Origin: Gemmatimonadales bacterium | Lineage (GTDB): Bacteria; Gemmatimonadota; Gemmatimonadetes; Longimicrobiales; Gaopeijiaceae | Length of the DNA stretch: 61,340 nucleotides | Assembly: GCA_020344755.1 (NCBI GenBank) | Contig: CP070829.1 | Location: 733,225 to 794,564, forward strand | Direction of reading: 5' to 3' | In this document: piece by piece, positions 1-7,910 of the stretch | Layout of the letters: each line of letters begins with the position of its first letter | Numbering within the stretch: the first letter of the stretch is position 1 | Made by a program: the position numbers and the translations under genes | The notes under the pieces: generated by a model | Database searches by the model: none | Told to the model about the DNA's origin: nothing | What the model saw: the letters and a program-made list of their open reading frames with translations, nothing else

Positions 1-1779
1 TTCAGCGGCCACCCGGAACTCCTGAACGGGTGGAACGCCTTCTCCGGGTCCGGCGACGTCACCGGGGAGGTGGTCTACGCCAACTATGGGCGGCGAGAGG
101 ACTACCGGGCGCTGGATTCCCTGGGGATCGACCTGGCGGGGAAGGTGGTGGTGGCCCGCTACGGCGGGAACTTCCGTGGCTTCAAGGTCAAGTTCGCCGA
201 GGAGCGGGGCGCGGCCGGCGTCATCATGTTCAACGACGCCCCGGCGGAGGAGGTGGACCCCTACCCGGAAGGGCCCATGCTCAACGGGGAGATCATCCAG
301 CGGGGCTCGGTCCTGACCCTGGACTGGACCGGTGATCCCCTCACCCCCTTCGAGCCGGCCCTCCCCCTGGACGGGAGCCGGGGCGTGGTGGAGCGGCTGG
401 ACCCGGCGGAGGTGGGGCTCCACACCATCCCGGTGCTCCCCATCGGCTACAACGCCGCCTCCGAGATCCTCTCGCGCATGACGGGGGAGGAGGCGTCGGA
501 GGATTGGCAGGGGGGTCTCGACCTGCCTTACCGGCTCACCGGCGGCCCGGAGCTCACCGTGCGGGTGCGGGTGAACCAGCCCAAGGACTTCACCCGGGCC
601 ATCAACGTGGTGGGAACGCTGGAAGGGTGGGAATTCCCGGACGAGTGGATCATCTACGGGGCCCACTACGACCCCTGGGGCTTCGGCGCCGTGGATCCCA
701 ACGGGGGCACCGCCATGCTGCTGACCATGGCGGAGGCGCTGGGCCACGCCGCCGAGATGGGATGCCGGCCGCGGCGCTCCATCATGGTGGCGCACTGGGA
801 TGCGGAGGAATACGGCATCATCGGCTCCAGCGAGTGGGTGGAGGAGTTCCTGCCGGAGCTCACCCACCGGGCCGTTGCCTACATCAACGCCGACGGCGCC
901 GTCTCGGGCCCCAACTTCGGAGCCTCGTCCTCGCCCTCGCTGAAGCAGCCCATCCTGGACGCCAGCCGGGAGGTGCTCTACCCCGGCGACGAGGAAGGTC
1001 GGACCGTCTACCAGTGGTGGGCGGACCGCTCGGCGGGGAACGCCGGCGGCGTTGAGGCCACGCAGCACGATGCGCCGGGTGCACGCACCCCCACCATGGG
1101 GAACCTGGGCGGTGGCTCCGACCACGTGGCGTTCTACACCCACGCCGGAATCCCCTCGGCGGGCCTCACCACCGGCGGCCGTAGCGGGATCTACCACTCC
1201 AACTACGACAACTTCGCCTGGTTCGAGCGCTTCGGAGATCCGGACTGGGTGTACGGGCCGATGCTGGCCCGGGTGGACGGCATCCTGGCCCTGCGCCTGG
1301 CCAACGCGGACATCCTTCCGTACGACGTGGCCCGCTACGCCACCGACACCAGGGCCCACGTGGAGACGCTGCTCGAGGTGGCGGAGGCCCGGCGCATCGA
1401 GGTGGACTTGAGCGCCCTGGTGGGGGCCAGCCGCCAACTGGACGCCGCGGCCGCACAGCTGGACGCCGCCCGGAATGAGCGGGTGGCTCGGGGGCCGGTG
1501 TCGGGGGAGGATGCCCGCGCCGTCAACGCCGCTCTCATCGGGTTGGAGAAGGCATGGCTGGACGACCGGGGGCTCCAGGACCGGCCCTGGAGCCGCTCCC
1601 TCTACGTTTCCCCGGATCCTTTCAGCGGCTACGCCTCCTGGATGCTCCCGGGAATCCGCTACGAGATCGAGACGGACGACCCGGCGGAGGTCCCGGAGTG
1701 GGAGGCCCGGTACGTGGACGCCATCGGGCGGCTGGCGGAGCGGATGCGGGAGGCTGCGGAGATGATCCGGGGGGGCTGA
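1..1779 (+). CDS. M28 family metallopeptidase, glutamate carboxypeptidase II-like (5' truncated)
   Basis: Secreted zinc aminopeptidase/carboxypeptidase of the NAALADase (transferrin-receptor-like) type; it probably releases acidic C-terminal residues from peptides. The open frame runs to base 1, so the signal peptide and start lie outside the window; 592 residues are visible. A PA domain occupies about the first 130 residues. The M28 domain follows, with metal ligands in HYDPWG (H222) and VDPNGG (D232), the catalytic Glu pair in DAEEYG (E269/E270), D298 in INADG and H399 in IYHSNYD. A helical TFR-dimerisation domain ends the protein. Residue numbers count from the window edge. Family assignment is firm; substrate is inference. 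Confidence 0.93.
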   Translation, partial: FSGHPELLNGWNAFSGSGDVTGEVVYANYGRREDYRALDSLGIDLAGKVVVARYGGNFRGFKVKFAEERGAAGVIMFNDAPAEEVDPYPEGPMLNGEIIQRGSVLTLDWTGDPLTPFEPALPLDGSRGVVERLDPAEVGLHTIPVLPIGYNAASEILSRMTGEEASEDWQGGLDLPYRLTGGPELTVRVRVNQPKDFTRAINVVGTLEGWEFPDEWIIYGAHYDPWGFGAVDPNGGTAMLLTMAEALGHAAEMGCRPRRSIMVAHWDAEEYGIIGSSEWVEEFLPELTHRAVAYINADGAVSGPNFGASSSPSLKQPILDASREVLYPGDEEGRTVYQWWADRSAGNAGGVEATQHDAPGARTPTMGNLGGGSDHVAFYTHAGIPSAGLTTGGRSGIYHSNYDNFAWFERFGDPDWVYGPMLARVDGILALRLANADILPYDVARYATDTRAHVETLLEVAEARRIEVDLSALVGASRQLDAAAAQLDAARNERVARGPVSGEDARAVNAALIGLEKAWLDDRGLQDRPWSRSLYVSPDPFSGYASWMLPGIRYEIETDDPAEVPEWEARYVDAIGRLAERMREAAEMIRGG

Positions 1780-1923
1780 CCGCCGCCAACCTCAGCCTGA
1801 TACGGCTCCCCTGCACGCCGGGTTCGGCGCAGCGTCCCGGCACCCGCACCTCCACCCCGTGGGCGTGGTCATCCCGAGCCCAGGATCGCCAAGAGGACCG
1901 GCTCTTCGAGCTCCGCCATGGGC

Positions 1924-4335
1924 TTACTCCGCCCGGAGGGCGGTTCCCGGCGGCACCCGCGCGGCACGGCTCGCGGGCAGCGCGGAAGCGAGCACAGCCA
2001 CGCCGGCCAGCACGATACATCCGGCAAGGATGGACAGAGGATCGGTAGCGGCGATGCCGTAGACGAGACCCGACGCGATGGAAGTGGTGGCCCAGATTCC
2101 GAGGAGGCCCAGCAGGACTCCCCAGCTCGCGACCCGGACCCCTCGGCGGACCACCAGTCCCACGATGCCCGCCCTGGGTGCGCCGAGCGCGATCCGGATC
2201 CCCAGCTCACGGACCCTGCGGGCGACGAAGTAGGATACGGTGCCGTAGATCCCCGCCGCCGCCAGCAGGAGCGCGGACAGGGCGAAGAGTCCGATGAGCG
2301 TGGTGTAGAAGCGACGCTGGGCAAACCGGCTTTCCACCCGGCTCTCCATGGTCCGGACATCGGAGGCCGGCTGCCTGGGATCCACCTCGAGGATCGCCTG
2401 CCGGACCGCGGGCACGACCATGGCTGGGTCTCCCGAGGCCCGGACCGTCAGGTATGCGGCCGTACTCCATCCGTGAACGAAGGGGAGCCAGGCTTGGCCC
2501 ACCATGCGGGACTCGGGCCCCCATGCCCGCACGTTGCCGGCGACGCCCACCACCGTCAGCCAGTCGGGTGGATCGTCCCGGAGACTGAACCGCTTCCCGA
2601 GAGGGTTCTCGCCGGGCCAGGCCTCGTCCGCCATGGCTTGGTTGATCACCACTCCCACGGCCCCCGTGCTGGAATCCGCCGGCGCCAGCCGCCGTCCCGC
2701 CACGATGGGGATCCCCAAGACCTCGAAGTAGTCGCCGCTCACGCTGGCCACCTCCACCAGCGGACCCTGATCCGCGGAGGAGCGGGGACCGCGGCCCTCG
2801 ATGAGGACATTCGTGTTGCTCCCGCCGAAAAACGGCAGCCGGCTCACTGTTCCGACACCCGTGACACCCGGGACTGCATGGGTGCGCTCGAGGACCTGGT
2901 CGTAGTACGTCACCAGGGCCAAGCCGTCCTCGTACCTGGGCCCCGCTGGGTTCAGGGCGAGGGTCAGCACCCCCTCGTGCCGAAAGCCGAAGTCCTCGGC
3001 CCGGAGCGTCGCGTAACTCCGGACCAGGAGCGCAGCACCATTGGCCAACACCAGACCCAGGGCGATCTGCCCCACGATGAACCAGTCTCGGGCCCGCTCC
3101 CGGCTCGGCGCGAGGGTCCCGTACCCCGCCTCCCGCACCCGCGCCGCGAGGTTGCCGCGGGCTGCCAGGATGGATGGAAGCATCCCGAAGGCGAGGGCTG
3201 TGAATGCGGCAGCTCCTCCCGCGAAGAGAAATGCCGTCCCGTCGATGCGGATGGCATCGATCCGGGGAACGTTCGCCGGGAGAAGGCTCCGAAGCCCATC
3301 CACGAAGAGGAACGAAACGGCAACCCCCAGGAGACCACCGAGCGTCGCGAGCACGAGGCTCTCGGTGAAGAGGAGGCGTGTCACCGTAGCTCGGGATGCG
3401 CCCAGGGCCGACCGGACCGCCAGTTCCGTCTCCCGAGACGCGGCCCGCGCGAGGAGGAGCGCCGCGACGTTCCCGCAAGCGATCAGGAGGACGAGAAGCC
3501 CGGCCCCCAGGATCAGGCCCAACTGCCGGCCCATCTCTGCGAACAGGTACTGGTGGACACCGAACACCCTCGCCGTCCGGTCCCCATTGGTGTCCGGGTA
3601 CTCGGCCGCCAGCTGCGTCATGATCCGGTCCATGTCCGACTGGGCCGTGGCCATGTCCACCCCGTCCGACAGGCGGGCCAGAACCGGGTAGCTGTGATTC
3701 CCGCGATTCTGCTCGAGCGTCTCGGACAGGAAGGGAAGGTAGAGCTGGTGCCGCTGCGTCCGGTTCCACGGGGAGGGGACGTCGAATGATTCGGGCATGA
3801 CACCCACGACGGTGTGGGGCACGCCGTCCACCTCCAAGGTCGTTCCCACGACGTCCCCACGACCTCCGGTGGTCCGCTCCCAGAGACCATGGCTCAGCAC
3901 CACTACGCCGCCGTCCACCTGGTCCCGGGAGTCCAAGGCGCGCCCCAGGAGCGGTTCCACTCCCAGGAGCGGGAAGATGCTGGCGGTCACCCGCACTCCG
4001 TGCACCCGCTCCGCCTCCTCGAGACCCGTGAGGGTGACGGGACCCGGGTCGAGGGCGCCCATCTCGTCGAAGGTGCGTTGCCGCTCCCTCCAGTCCACGT
4101 AGTCGGGACCGGAGGCGGGCCCGCAGCACCCGAACGTCGCCGCCTCCATCACCAGGACGAGCTCGTCTGGATCAGGCAGCGGCAGGGGCTCCAGGAAGAC
4201 CGCCCGGAAGACCCCGAAGAGGGCGGTGTTGGCGCCGATCCCCAGAGCCAGGGTGAGCAGCACGGTCGCGGTGAACCCCGGCCGACGCCGGAGTGACCGC
4301 ATCGATTGAGCAAGATCTCGTAGCCATCTGGTCAT
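1924..4335 (-). CDS. ADOP/MacB-type ABC transporter permease
   Basis: Inner-membrane permease of the FtsX/MacB superfamily, the 'ADOP' group typical of Acidobacteria and Gemmatimonadota. These have two four-helix FtsX units and a large periplasmic MacB_PCD region. The 803-residue protein opens with the usual WLRDLAQSMRSLRRRPGFT stretch and a first TM helix (LLTLALGIGANTALFGVF), has a periplasmic part at about 50-270, an FtsX module at about 275-400, a second periplasmic part and a C-terminal FtsX module ending SRAARVPPGTALRAE. No ATPase gene is adjacent, which is usual for the group. The start at 4335 has a GGAGGTGG ribosome-binding site. It is divergent from a PadR regulator, the standard partner. 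Exported substrate unknown. Confidence 0.93.
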   Translation of the reverse strand: MTRWLRDLAQSMRSLRRRPGFTATVLLTLALGIGANTALFGVFRAVFLEPLPLPDPDELVLVMEAATFGCCGPASGPDYVDWRERQRTFDEMGALDPGPVTLTGLEEAERVHGVRVTASIFPLLGVEPLLGRALDSRDQVDGGVVVLSHGLWERTTGGRGDVVGTTLEVDGVPHTVVGVMPESFDVPSPWNRTQRHQLYLPFLSETLEQNRGNHSYPVLARLSDGVDMATAQSDMDRIMTQLAAEYPDTNGDRTARVFGVHQYLFAEMGRQLGLILGAGLLVLLIACGNVAALLLARAASRETELAVRSALGASRATVTRLLFTESLVLATLGGLLGVAVSFLFVDGLRSLLPANVPRIDAIRIDGTAFLFAGGAAAFTALAFGMLPSILAARGNLAARVREAGYGTLAPSRERARDWFIVGQIALGLVLANGAALLVRSYATLRAEDFGFRHEGVLTLALNPAGPRYEDGLALVTYYDQVLERTHAVPGVTGVGTVSRLPFFGGSNTNVLIEGRGPRSSADQGPLVEVASVSGDYFEVLGIPIVAGRRLAPADSSTGAVGVVINQAMADEAWPGENPLGKRFSLRDDPPDWLTVVGVAGNVRAWGPESRMVGQAWLPFVHGWSTAAYLTVRASGDPAMVVPAVRQAILEVDPRQPASDVRTMESRVESRFAQRRFYTTLIGLFALSALLLAAAGIYGTVSYFVARRVRELGIRIALGAPRAGIVGLVVRRGVRVASWGVLLGLLGIWATTSIASGLVYGIAATDPLSILAGCIVLAGVAVLASALPASRAARVPPGTALRAE

Positions 4336-4672
4336 CCCACCACCTCCGCCGCCGCGTCAGCCAGGAGCGGGTCCCACTGCCAGTCCGGAGCCCACAACCC
4401 CAGTCGGCACTCCCGGACCCGCAGTGGCGCCACCATCCCCTTCCCCCTCTTCACACCGACTCATCACACACTTTCTAACTCACTCTGACCTTCGGTTCGC
4501 GCCGATCGTTGCAACCCTGGGCTGGCGAACGACGTCATATCTTCTAGTTTGTAGAAACTCGGCTTTCGGGAGCGAGCTCGGAACGGGACACGGAAACGGG
4601 GCCATCGCTCCGGAGCGCGGACGGACGAAGGCGGACCGCGCTGGACTTCCACACTCACCTACTCGGCGGCTC
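4336..4672. promoter_or_regulatory. Divergent control region between ADOP permease and padR
   Basis: This 337-base spacer separates the divergent permease and PadR genes. It is less GC-rich around 4470-4560 than its surroundings, as expected for promoters. I see no coding potential of its own; the long upstream extension of the padR reading frame is probably untranslated. The only clear sequence structure is the nested palindrome at 4542-4559, listed separately. Confidence 0.6.
4542..4559. promoter_or_regulatory. Nested palindrome, candidate PadR operator
   Basis: The sequence TTCTAGTTTGTAGAAACT holds two overlapping perfect inverted repeats: TTCTA-N5-TAGAA (4542-4556) and AGTTT-N4-AAACT (4546-4559). 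It lies between the divergent permease and padR starts, 114 bases before the padR ATG. PadR proteins bind short palindromes in such spacers and usually repress themselves and the neighbour. Assignment as the operator is inference from position and symmetry. Confidence 0.5.
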
Positions 4673-5011
4673 ATGGGCAAAGGCGACTTCCTCGGTGAGT
4701 TCGAGCAGATGGTCCTCCTGGCGGTCCTGCACCAGGACCGGACCGGGTACGGCATGTCCATCCGGCAGGAGATCGAGGCGCGCACGGGCCGAGATCCCTC
4801 CATCGGATCCGTCTATGCCACGCTGGACCGCCTCGAGGAGAAGGGTCTGGTTCATTCCCACCAGGGCGCGTCGCTACCCGAACGTGGGGGACGCGCCCGT
4901 CGCCACTTCGCCCTCACTCCGGAGGGCGCCGCCGCCCTTCGCGCCGTCCGCCGGATGATGGACCGGATGTGGGCCGGAGCGGACATGAGGGGCGCTGGAG
5001 GCGAGGTCTGA
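4673..5011 (+). CDS. PadR family transcriptional regulator
   Basis: Winged-helix repressor of 112 residues, the normal length for the short PadR subgroup. The PadR domain spans nearly the whole chain: FLGEFEQMVLLAVL (helix 1), the TGYGMSIRQEIE turn, recognition helix PSIGSVYATLDRLEEKGLV and a wing with ARRHFALTPEGAAAL. I chose the ATG at 4673 because homologues begin a few residues before the LGEFE helix; the frame stays open upstream but that extension has no PadR similarity. It probably represses the divergent ADOP permease and itself. Ligand unknown. Confidence 0.92.
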   Translation: MGKGDFLGEFEQMVLLAVLHQDRTGYGMSIRQEIEARTGRDPSIGSVYATLDRLEEKGLVHSHQGASLPERGGRARRHFALTPEGAAALRAVRRMMDRMWAGADMRGAGGEV

Positions 5012-5027
5012 CATGGCGCCCCGAACC

Positions 5028-5768
5028 CTATCCCCCGCCCTGGCCGGATCGGCGCCCCTCTTCCAGCCTCGCCGGCTCCGCCGCGATGCCGGCGATGCGG
5101 GCACCCGTCTCCCGGAACTGTGCAAGGCGGCGTCTCGCCCACCCCTTGAGGCTCAGGTAGCCGGCGGTCCAGAGGCCGCCCCCCAGCAAGAGGAGGGAGA
5201 GGGCCTCGGAAAGGGAGCTCATGACCGGGGCCCCCTGCAGCACCCCGTAGACCGCGGCGAACGCACTGATCCCGAACAGCCCCACCCCGGCGATGGGCAG
5301 GGCCTCCCCGCCGCCCTTGCGGGTGCGCATCCGGAGTCGCGTGCCCTGGCCCTCGGGCTCGAGGGCCACGCTCAGGTTGCCGTTCCTCCACTCCCGGAAC
5401 TCGCCCGACTCCCGGACCCGGCCGTTGGCGTCGAAGGTGTCCCGGAGGGCGGCCACGATCCGATGCCACTCGTCCTCGGTGACGCGCCGCGGGAGGGACA
5501 CGGACCGGGATACCCCCAGAGGTGCACCGACCACGCGGCGCACGGCTTCCGCCTCTTCGGAACGCAGTTCCAGCGCCGCGGCACTCCGGGCCACGGCCTC
5601 CGGGGCGATGCCCGCCTCACGGCCGATCTCCTGGAGCTCGGACAGGGTGAAGCCGTCCGCGCGCATCAGGGCTCGGGCCTCCGGCCCTTCGGCGGGGGCA
5701 GCGCCCTCGCGGGTGGCCCGGTCGAAGATCTCCGCCATTTCGGCGTCGGTGTATCGGCGTTCGGTCAT
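5028..5768 (-). CDS. Predicted membrane protein of unknown function
   Basis: I do not recognise a named family. The 246-residue protein begins with a short helical segment (ERRYTDAEMAEIFDRA) like the small N-terminal modules seen in several Gemmatimonadota membrane proteins, followed by a predicted soluble alpha/beta region to about residue 165. Two hydrophobic helices follow (about 165-185, IAGVGLFGISAFAAVYGVL, and about 192-212, LSLLLLGGGLWTAGYLSL), then an Arg-rich cytoplasmic tail. Its stop lies 16 bases from the padR stop, tail to tail. Composition and codon use match the neighbours. Function unknown. Confidence 0.75.
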   Translation of the reverse strand: MTERRYTDAEMAEIFDRATREGAAPAEGPEARALMRADGFTLSELQEIGREAGIAPEAVARSAAALELRSEEAEAVRRVVGAPLGVSRSVSLPRRVTEDEWHRIVAALRDTFDANGRVRESGEFREWRNGNLSVALEPEGQGTRLRMRTRKGGGEALPIAGVGLFGISAFAAVYGVLQGAPVMSSLSEALSLLLLGGGLWTAGYLSLKGWARRRLAQFRETGARIAGIAAEPARLEEGRRSGQGGG

Positions 5769-6074
5769 GGAATGTCGGAAGGAGAGGGTCCATCAACCAT
5801 ACGGTCGCCCGGGCCCGGGCCTTCCCGCTGGAAGGGCCCTCGCGACGGAGCCGGCTGCCCCCGCCGAAGGGCCGGAGGCCTCGGCGAGCGACTGCCGGCG
5901 CCCCGGACCCCCAACCAGACGACGATGGCCCGGCCGGCCGCGGGACACACCCTACCGGGAATCGCCCCGATTCGCGAACGGTTCGGCGAACGTACGGATT
6001 GGACCGCAGGGGTTCAACGGGCGGCGACCGGGCTCCTCACCGAATCCGATCGCGCCGCGCTGTGGGCCAGCCGG
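5769..6074. other. Intergenic region without recognisable gene
   Basis: This 306-base stretch lies between the start of the membrane-protein gene (5768, minus) and the stop of the PKD lipoprotein (6075, minus), so it should hold the promoter of the former and the terminator of the latter. It contains a GC-rich hairpin near 5815-5845 (GGGCCTTCC pairing with GGAAGGGCCC, one bulge). I see no convincing reading frame, RNA gene or repeat. Confidence 0.5.
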
Positions 6075-6881
6075 TCAGAAGGTGACGCGCAGCTCGTTGG
6101 AGCACACGTTGCTGGCCAAGACACAGACCTGGTAGACGTGGGTTTCGTCACCGGTTCCTTCGACGACATCCACAAAGGCCGTGGCGGTCCCATCCGAGGA
6201 GTGGATGATTCGCCCGCCACGGCGGAGATCGATGGGCAGCAGGTCCTCCATCTCCCAGGACAGCTCCACCGCGGTGCTGCCCTCCACGCGGACGTCGGAG
6301 GCGCTGAGGACGATCCCCACGTCCAGCATGGGCACGAAGATCCATCGGGCGATGGAGCTGGTCTCCCCCTTATCGTCCAGGACGGTCAGCCGGACGAAGC
6401 GGTCGCCCGCCGCCACATACTCCACCGAGGGATTCCGCTGGTGGGAAGTGCGTCCGTCGTCGAACTCCCACAGCCAGCCGACGATGGCTCCGTCGGTGTC
6501 GGAGCTTCGGTCGCTGAACTCGCACTCCAGGGCTCCGCACTTCTCGGCGAAGTCGGCCTTGGGCGGGTCGTTGGGCGCGTCCCCGCGACGGTGTGCCAGA
6601 AGGTTCGTCACACTCCCCGGGGTCGGCGTGGGTCCGGGATTCGCCGCCGCGGCAAAGGCCAAGACCTCCTGGTCCGGGACGGCGGCAACCGCTTCGGCCA
6701 CGCCGCTCGTGCCGTCGGAGACCAGCTGGGAGACGGGCCCGCCGCACCCCAGGAGGAGTAGGACGGACAGCAGCGCCAGGGCCTTCAGGACCCAGTGGCT
6801 GTGGCGGTCTGCGGTGTGCTCCGAGGGACGGAGGTCCGCCTTGACACGGGCTTGAACAGGGGTGTGGGATCCCAAACGCAT
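6075..6881 (-). CDS. PKD-domain lipoprotein, partial paralogue of the nearby subtilase
   Basis: Exported lipoprotein of 268 residues. The ATG at 6881 gives a signal peptide whose hydrophobic core (WVLKALALLSVLLLLGCGG) ends in a lipobox with Cys46. A PKD domain follows (about 105-180; core WLWEFDDGRTS, cf. WLWDFGDGTTS in the subtilase), then a last beta-rich module starting RWIFVP and ending YQVCVLASNVCSNELRVTF. The PKD and last module match the C-terminus of the S8 peptidase at 9945-12443 closely, including the paired Cys residues, but there is no protease domain. The upstream DNA of the two genes is also related. It probably acts outside the cell in binding or adhesion; that is inference. 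Confidence 0.85.
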   Translation of the reverse strand: MRLGSHTPVQARVKADLRPSEHTADRHSHWVLKALALLSVLLLLGCGGPVSQLVSDGTSGVAEAVAAVPDQEVLAFAAAANPGPTPTPGSVTNLLAHRRGDAPNDPPKADFAEKCGALECEFSDRSSDTDGAIVGWLWEFDDGRTSHQRNPSVEYVAAGDRFVRLTVLDDKGETSSIARWIFVPMLDVGIVLSASDVRVEGSTAVELSWEMEDLLPIDLRRGGRIIHSSDGTATAFVDVVEGTGDETHVYQVCVLASNVCSNELRVTF

Positions 6882-7197
6882 CGCGCGCACGAAGGCCTCC
6901 GGGAGGGACTGCAGGAGCTGACCCAGGAAGCGACAATGCGCGCGAAAGCCCCTTAGCGAATTGTAGGTGACTACTTCAAAGCTACCAGGGCCCCATCCCC
7001 TGGGCGCAAGGATTTTCTCCGCACCCGCATGGAGGCCGGGAAACAGGCCCGAGCCGGGGTCCGGAAACCCGGTCGGAACGGGTGGCTCGGGTGCCCCGTC
7101 GCAGCGGGAAGATGCGGGCGCACGGTGGGACCGGGGAGGTCCGGGCACTGGGCCTGGACGGGGGGATTCGGACGCCGGGTCCGAACCCGAAAGGTGG
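6882..7197 (-). promoter_or_regulatory. Upstream region of the PKD lipoprotein, shared block A
   Basis: Non-coding, 316 bases. The part at about 6900-7020 is related to the DNA upstream of the S8 peptidase (about 12480-12595). Shared elements on the plus strand are CTAC-N7-CTAC at 6971-6985 (core TCAAAGCTAC), CAAGGATT at 7007-7014, TGCGCGCGAAAGC near 6937-6949 and CCCAGGAAGCG near 6921-6931. The spacing between the CTAC pair and CAAGGATT is identical in both copies. I see no other gene in the remainder. Confidence 0.6.
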
Positions 7198-7899
7198 CTA
7201 GGCGTGGTTGGCCCAGCTCGTCTCCCCGGGCGCGTAGGGGATGCACGGCTCGTACCGACCCGGAGCCTCCACGTACCGCTGCGCCACCGTGCACCCCACC
7301 TCGGAGGTGAAGTACCCCAGGAGCGTAAGTTCCTTCATCATCCGGAAGTAGTGGGGTCGGTCGGTCGAGCCGGGATCGGTGCCGCGCCGGGCTTCATGCT
7401 CGGCCTGTTCCTGGTCCAGACGCTCCAGGAGCGCCAGGCGCTGATCCGGGCCCGCGTTCAGGAACGAGAGGCCGTGGTCCGAGCGGCACTCCTCGTCGAC
7501 GCGGTCCATGCCGGCCCGGAAGACCTCCTGTTCGCCAAGGTCGTAGGTGTCGGTGACCATGAGGGCCATGAACGCCCCCACCTGCGCCGCCTTGGCCCCG
7601 GGGGTGTCGGTCTCCGGGAGGATCGTCTCCGCAACCTCGTCGAGCAAGGCGATGTCCTCCGGGGTGAAGCCACCGATCCCCTGCCCCGCGCTGGACGTGC
7701 GATCGGCGCCCTCGCAGGCCGCCAGGAGGCCGCTCCCTCCCACCAGGGAGGCTCCCCCGAGGAGGAAGCTCACCCTCCGGATCGCTTCCCTCCGATCGAT
7801 CTCGGGACGGTCCGGTGCCCGGGGGGGCACCGGGGCAGGGTCGGGGCCTGGCGGCCCGCCGTCGGACGGGCTCCCGGGTACCTGGGGAATTGGGGTCAT
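7198..7899 (-). CDS. Gluconate 2-dehydrogenase subunit 3-type protein
   Basis: Small non-catalytic subunit that partners membrane-linked GMC dehydrogenases and helps export or assemble the flavoprotein in the periplasm. The 233-residue chain has a Tat-like leader: twin arginines in DRREAIRRVSFLLGG (about 36-49), hydrophobic stretch, then LLAAC with a lipobox Cys at 62. The gluconate_2-dh3 domain spans about 78-225 (LLDEVAETILPETDTPGAK and the late YFTSEVGCTVAQRY segment). The ATG at 7899 was chosen because it places the leader at the N-terminus; it lies 11 bases after the GMC stop, so the two genes form an operon. No cytochrome c subunit gene is adjacent. Confidence 0.88.
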   Translation of the reverse strand: MTPIPQVPGSPSDGGPPGPDPAPVPPRAPDRPEIDRREAIRRVSFLLGGASLVGGSGLLAACEGADRTSSAGQGIGGFTPEDIALLDEVAETILPETDTPGAKAAQVGAFMALMVTDTYDLGEQEVFRAGMDRVDEECRSDHGLSFLNAGPDQRLALLERLDQEQAEHEARRGTDPGSTDRPHYFRMMKELTLLGYFTSEVGCTVAQRYVEAPGRYEPCIPYAPGETSWANHA

Positions 7900-7910
7900 G
7901 GTCGTTCCCG

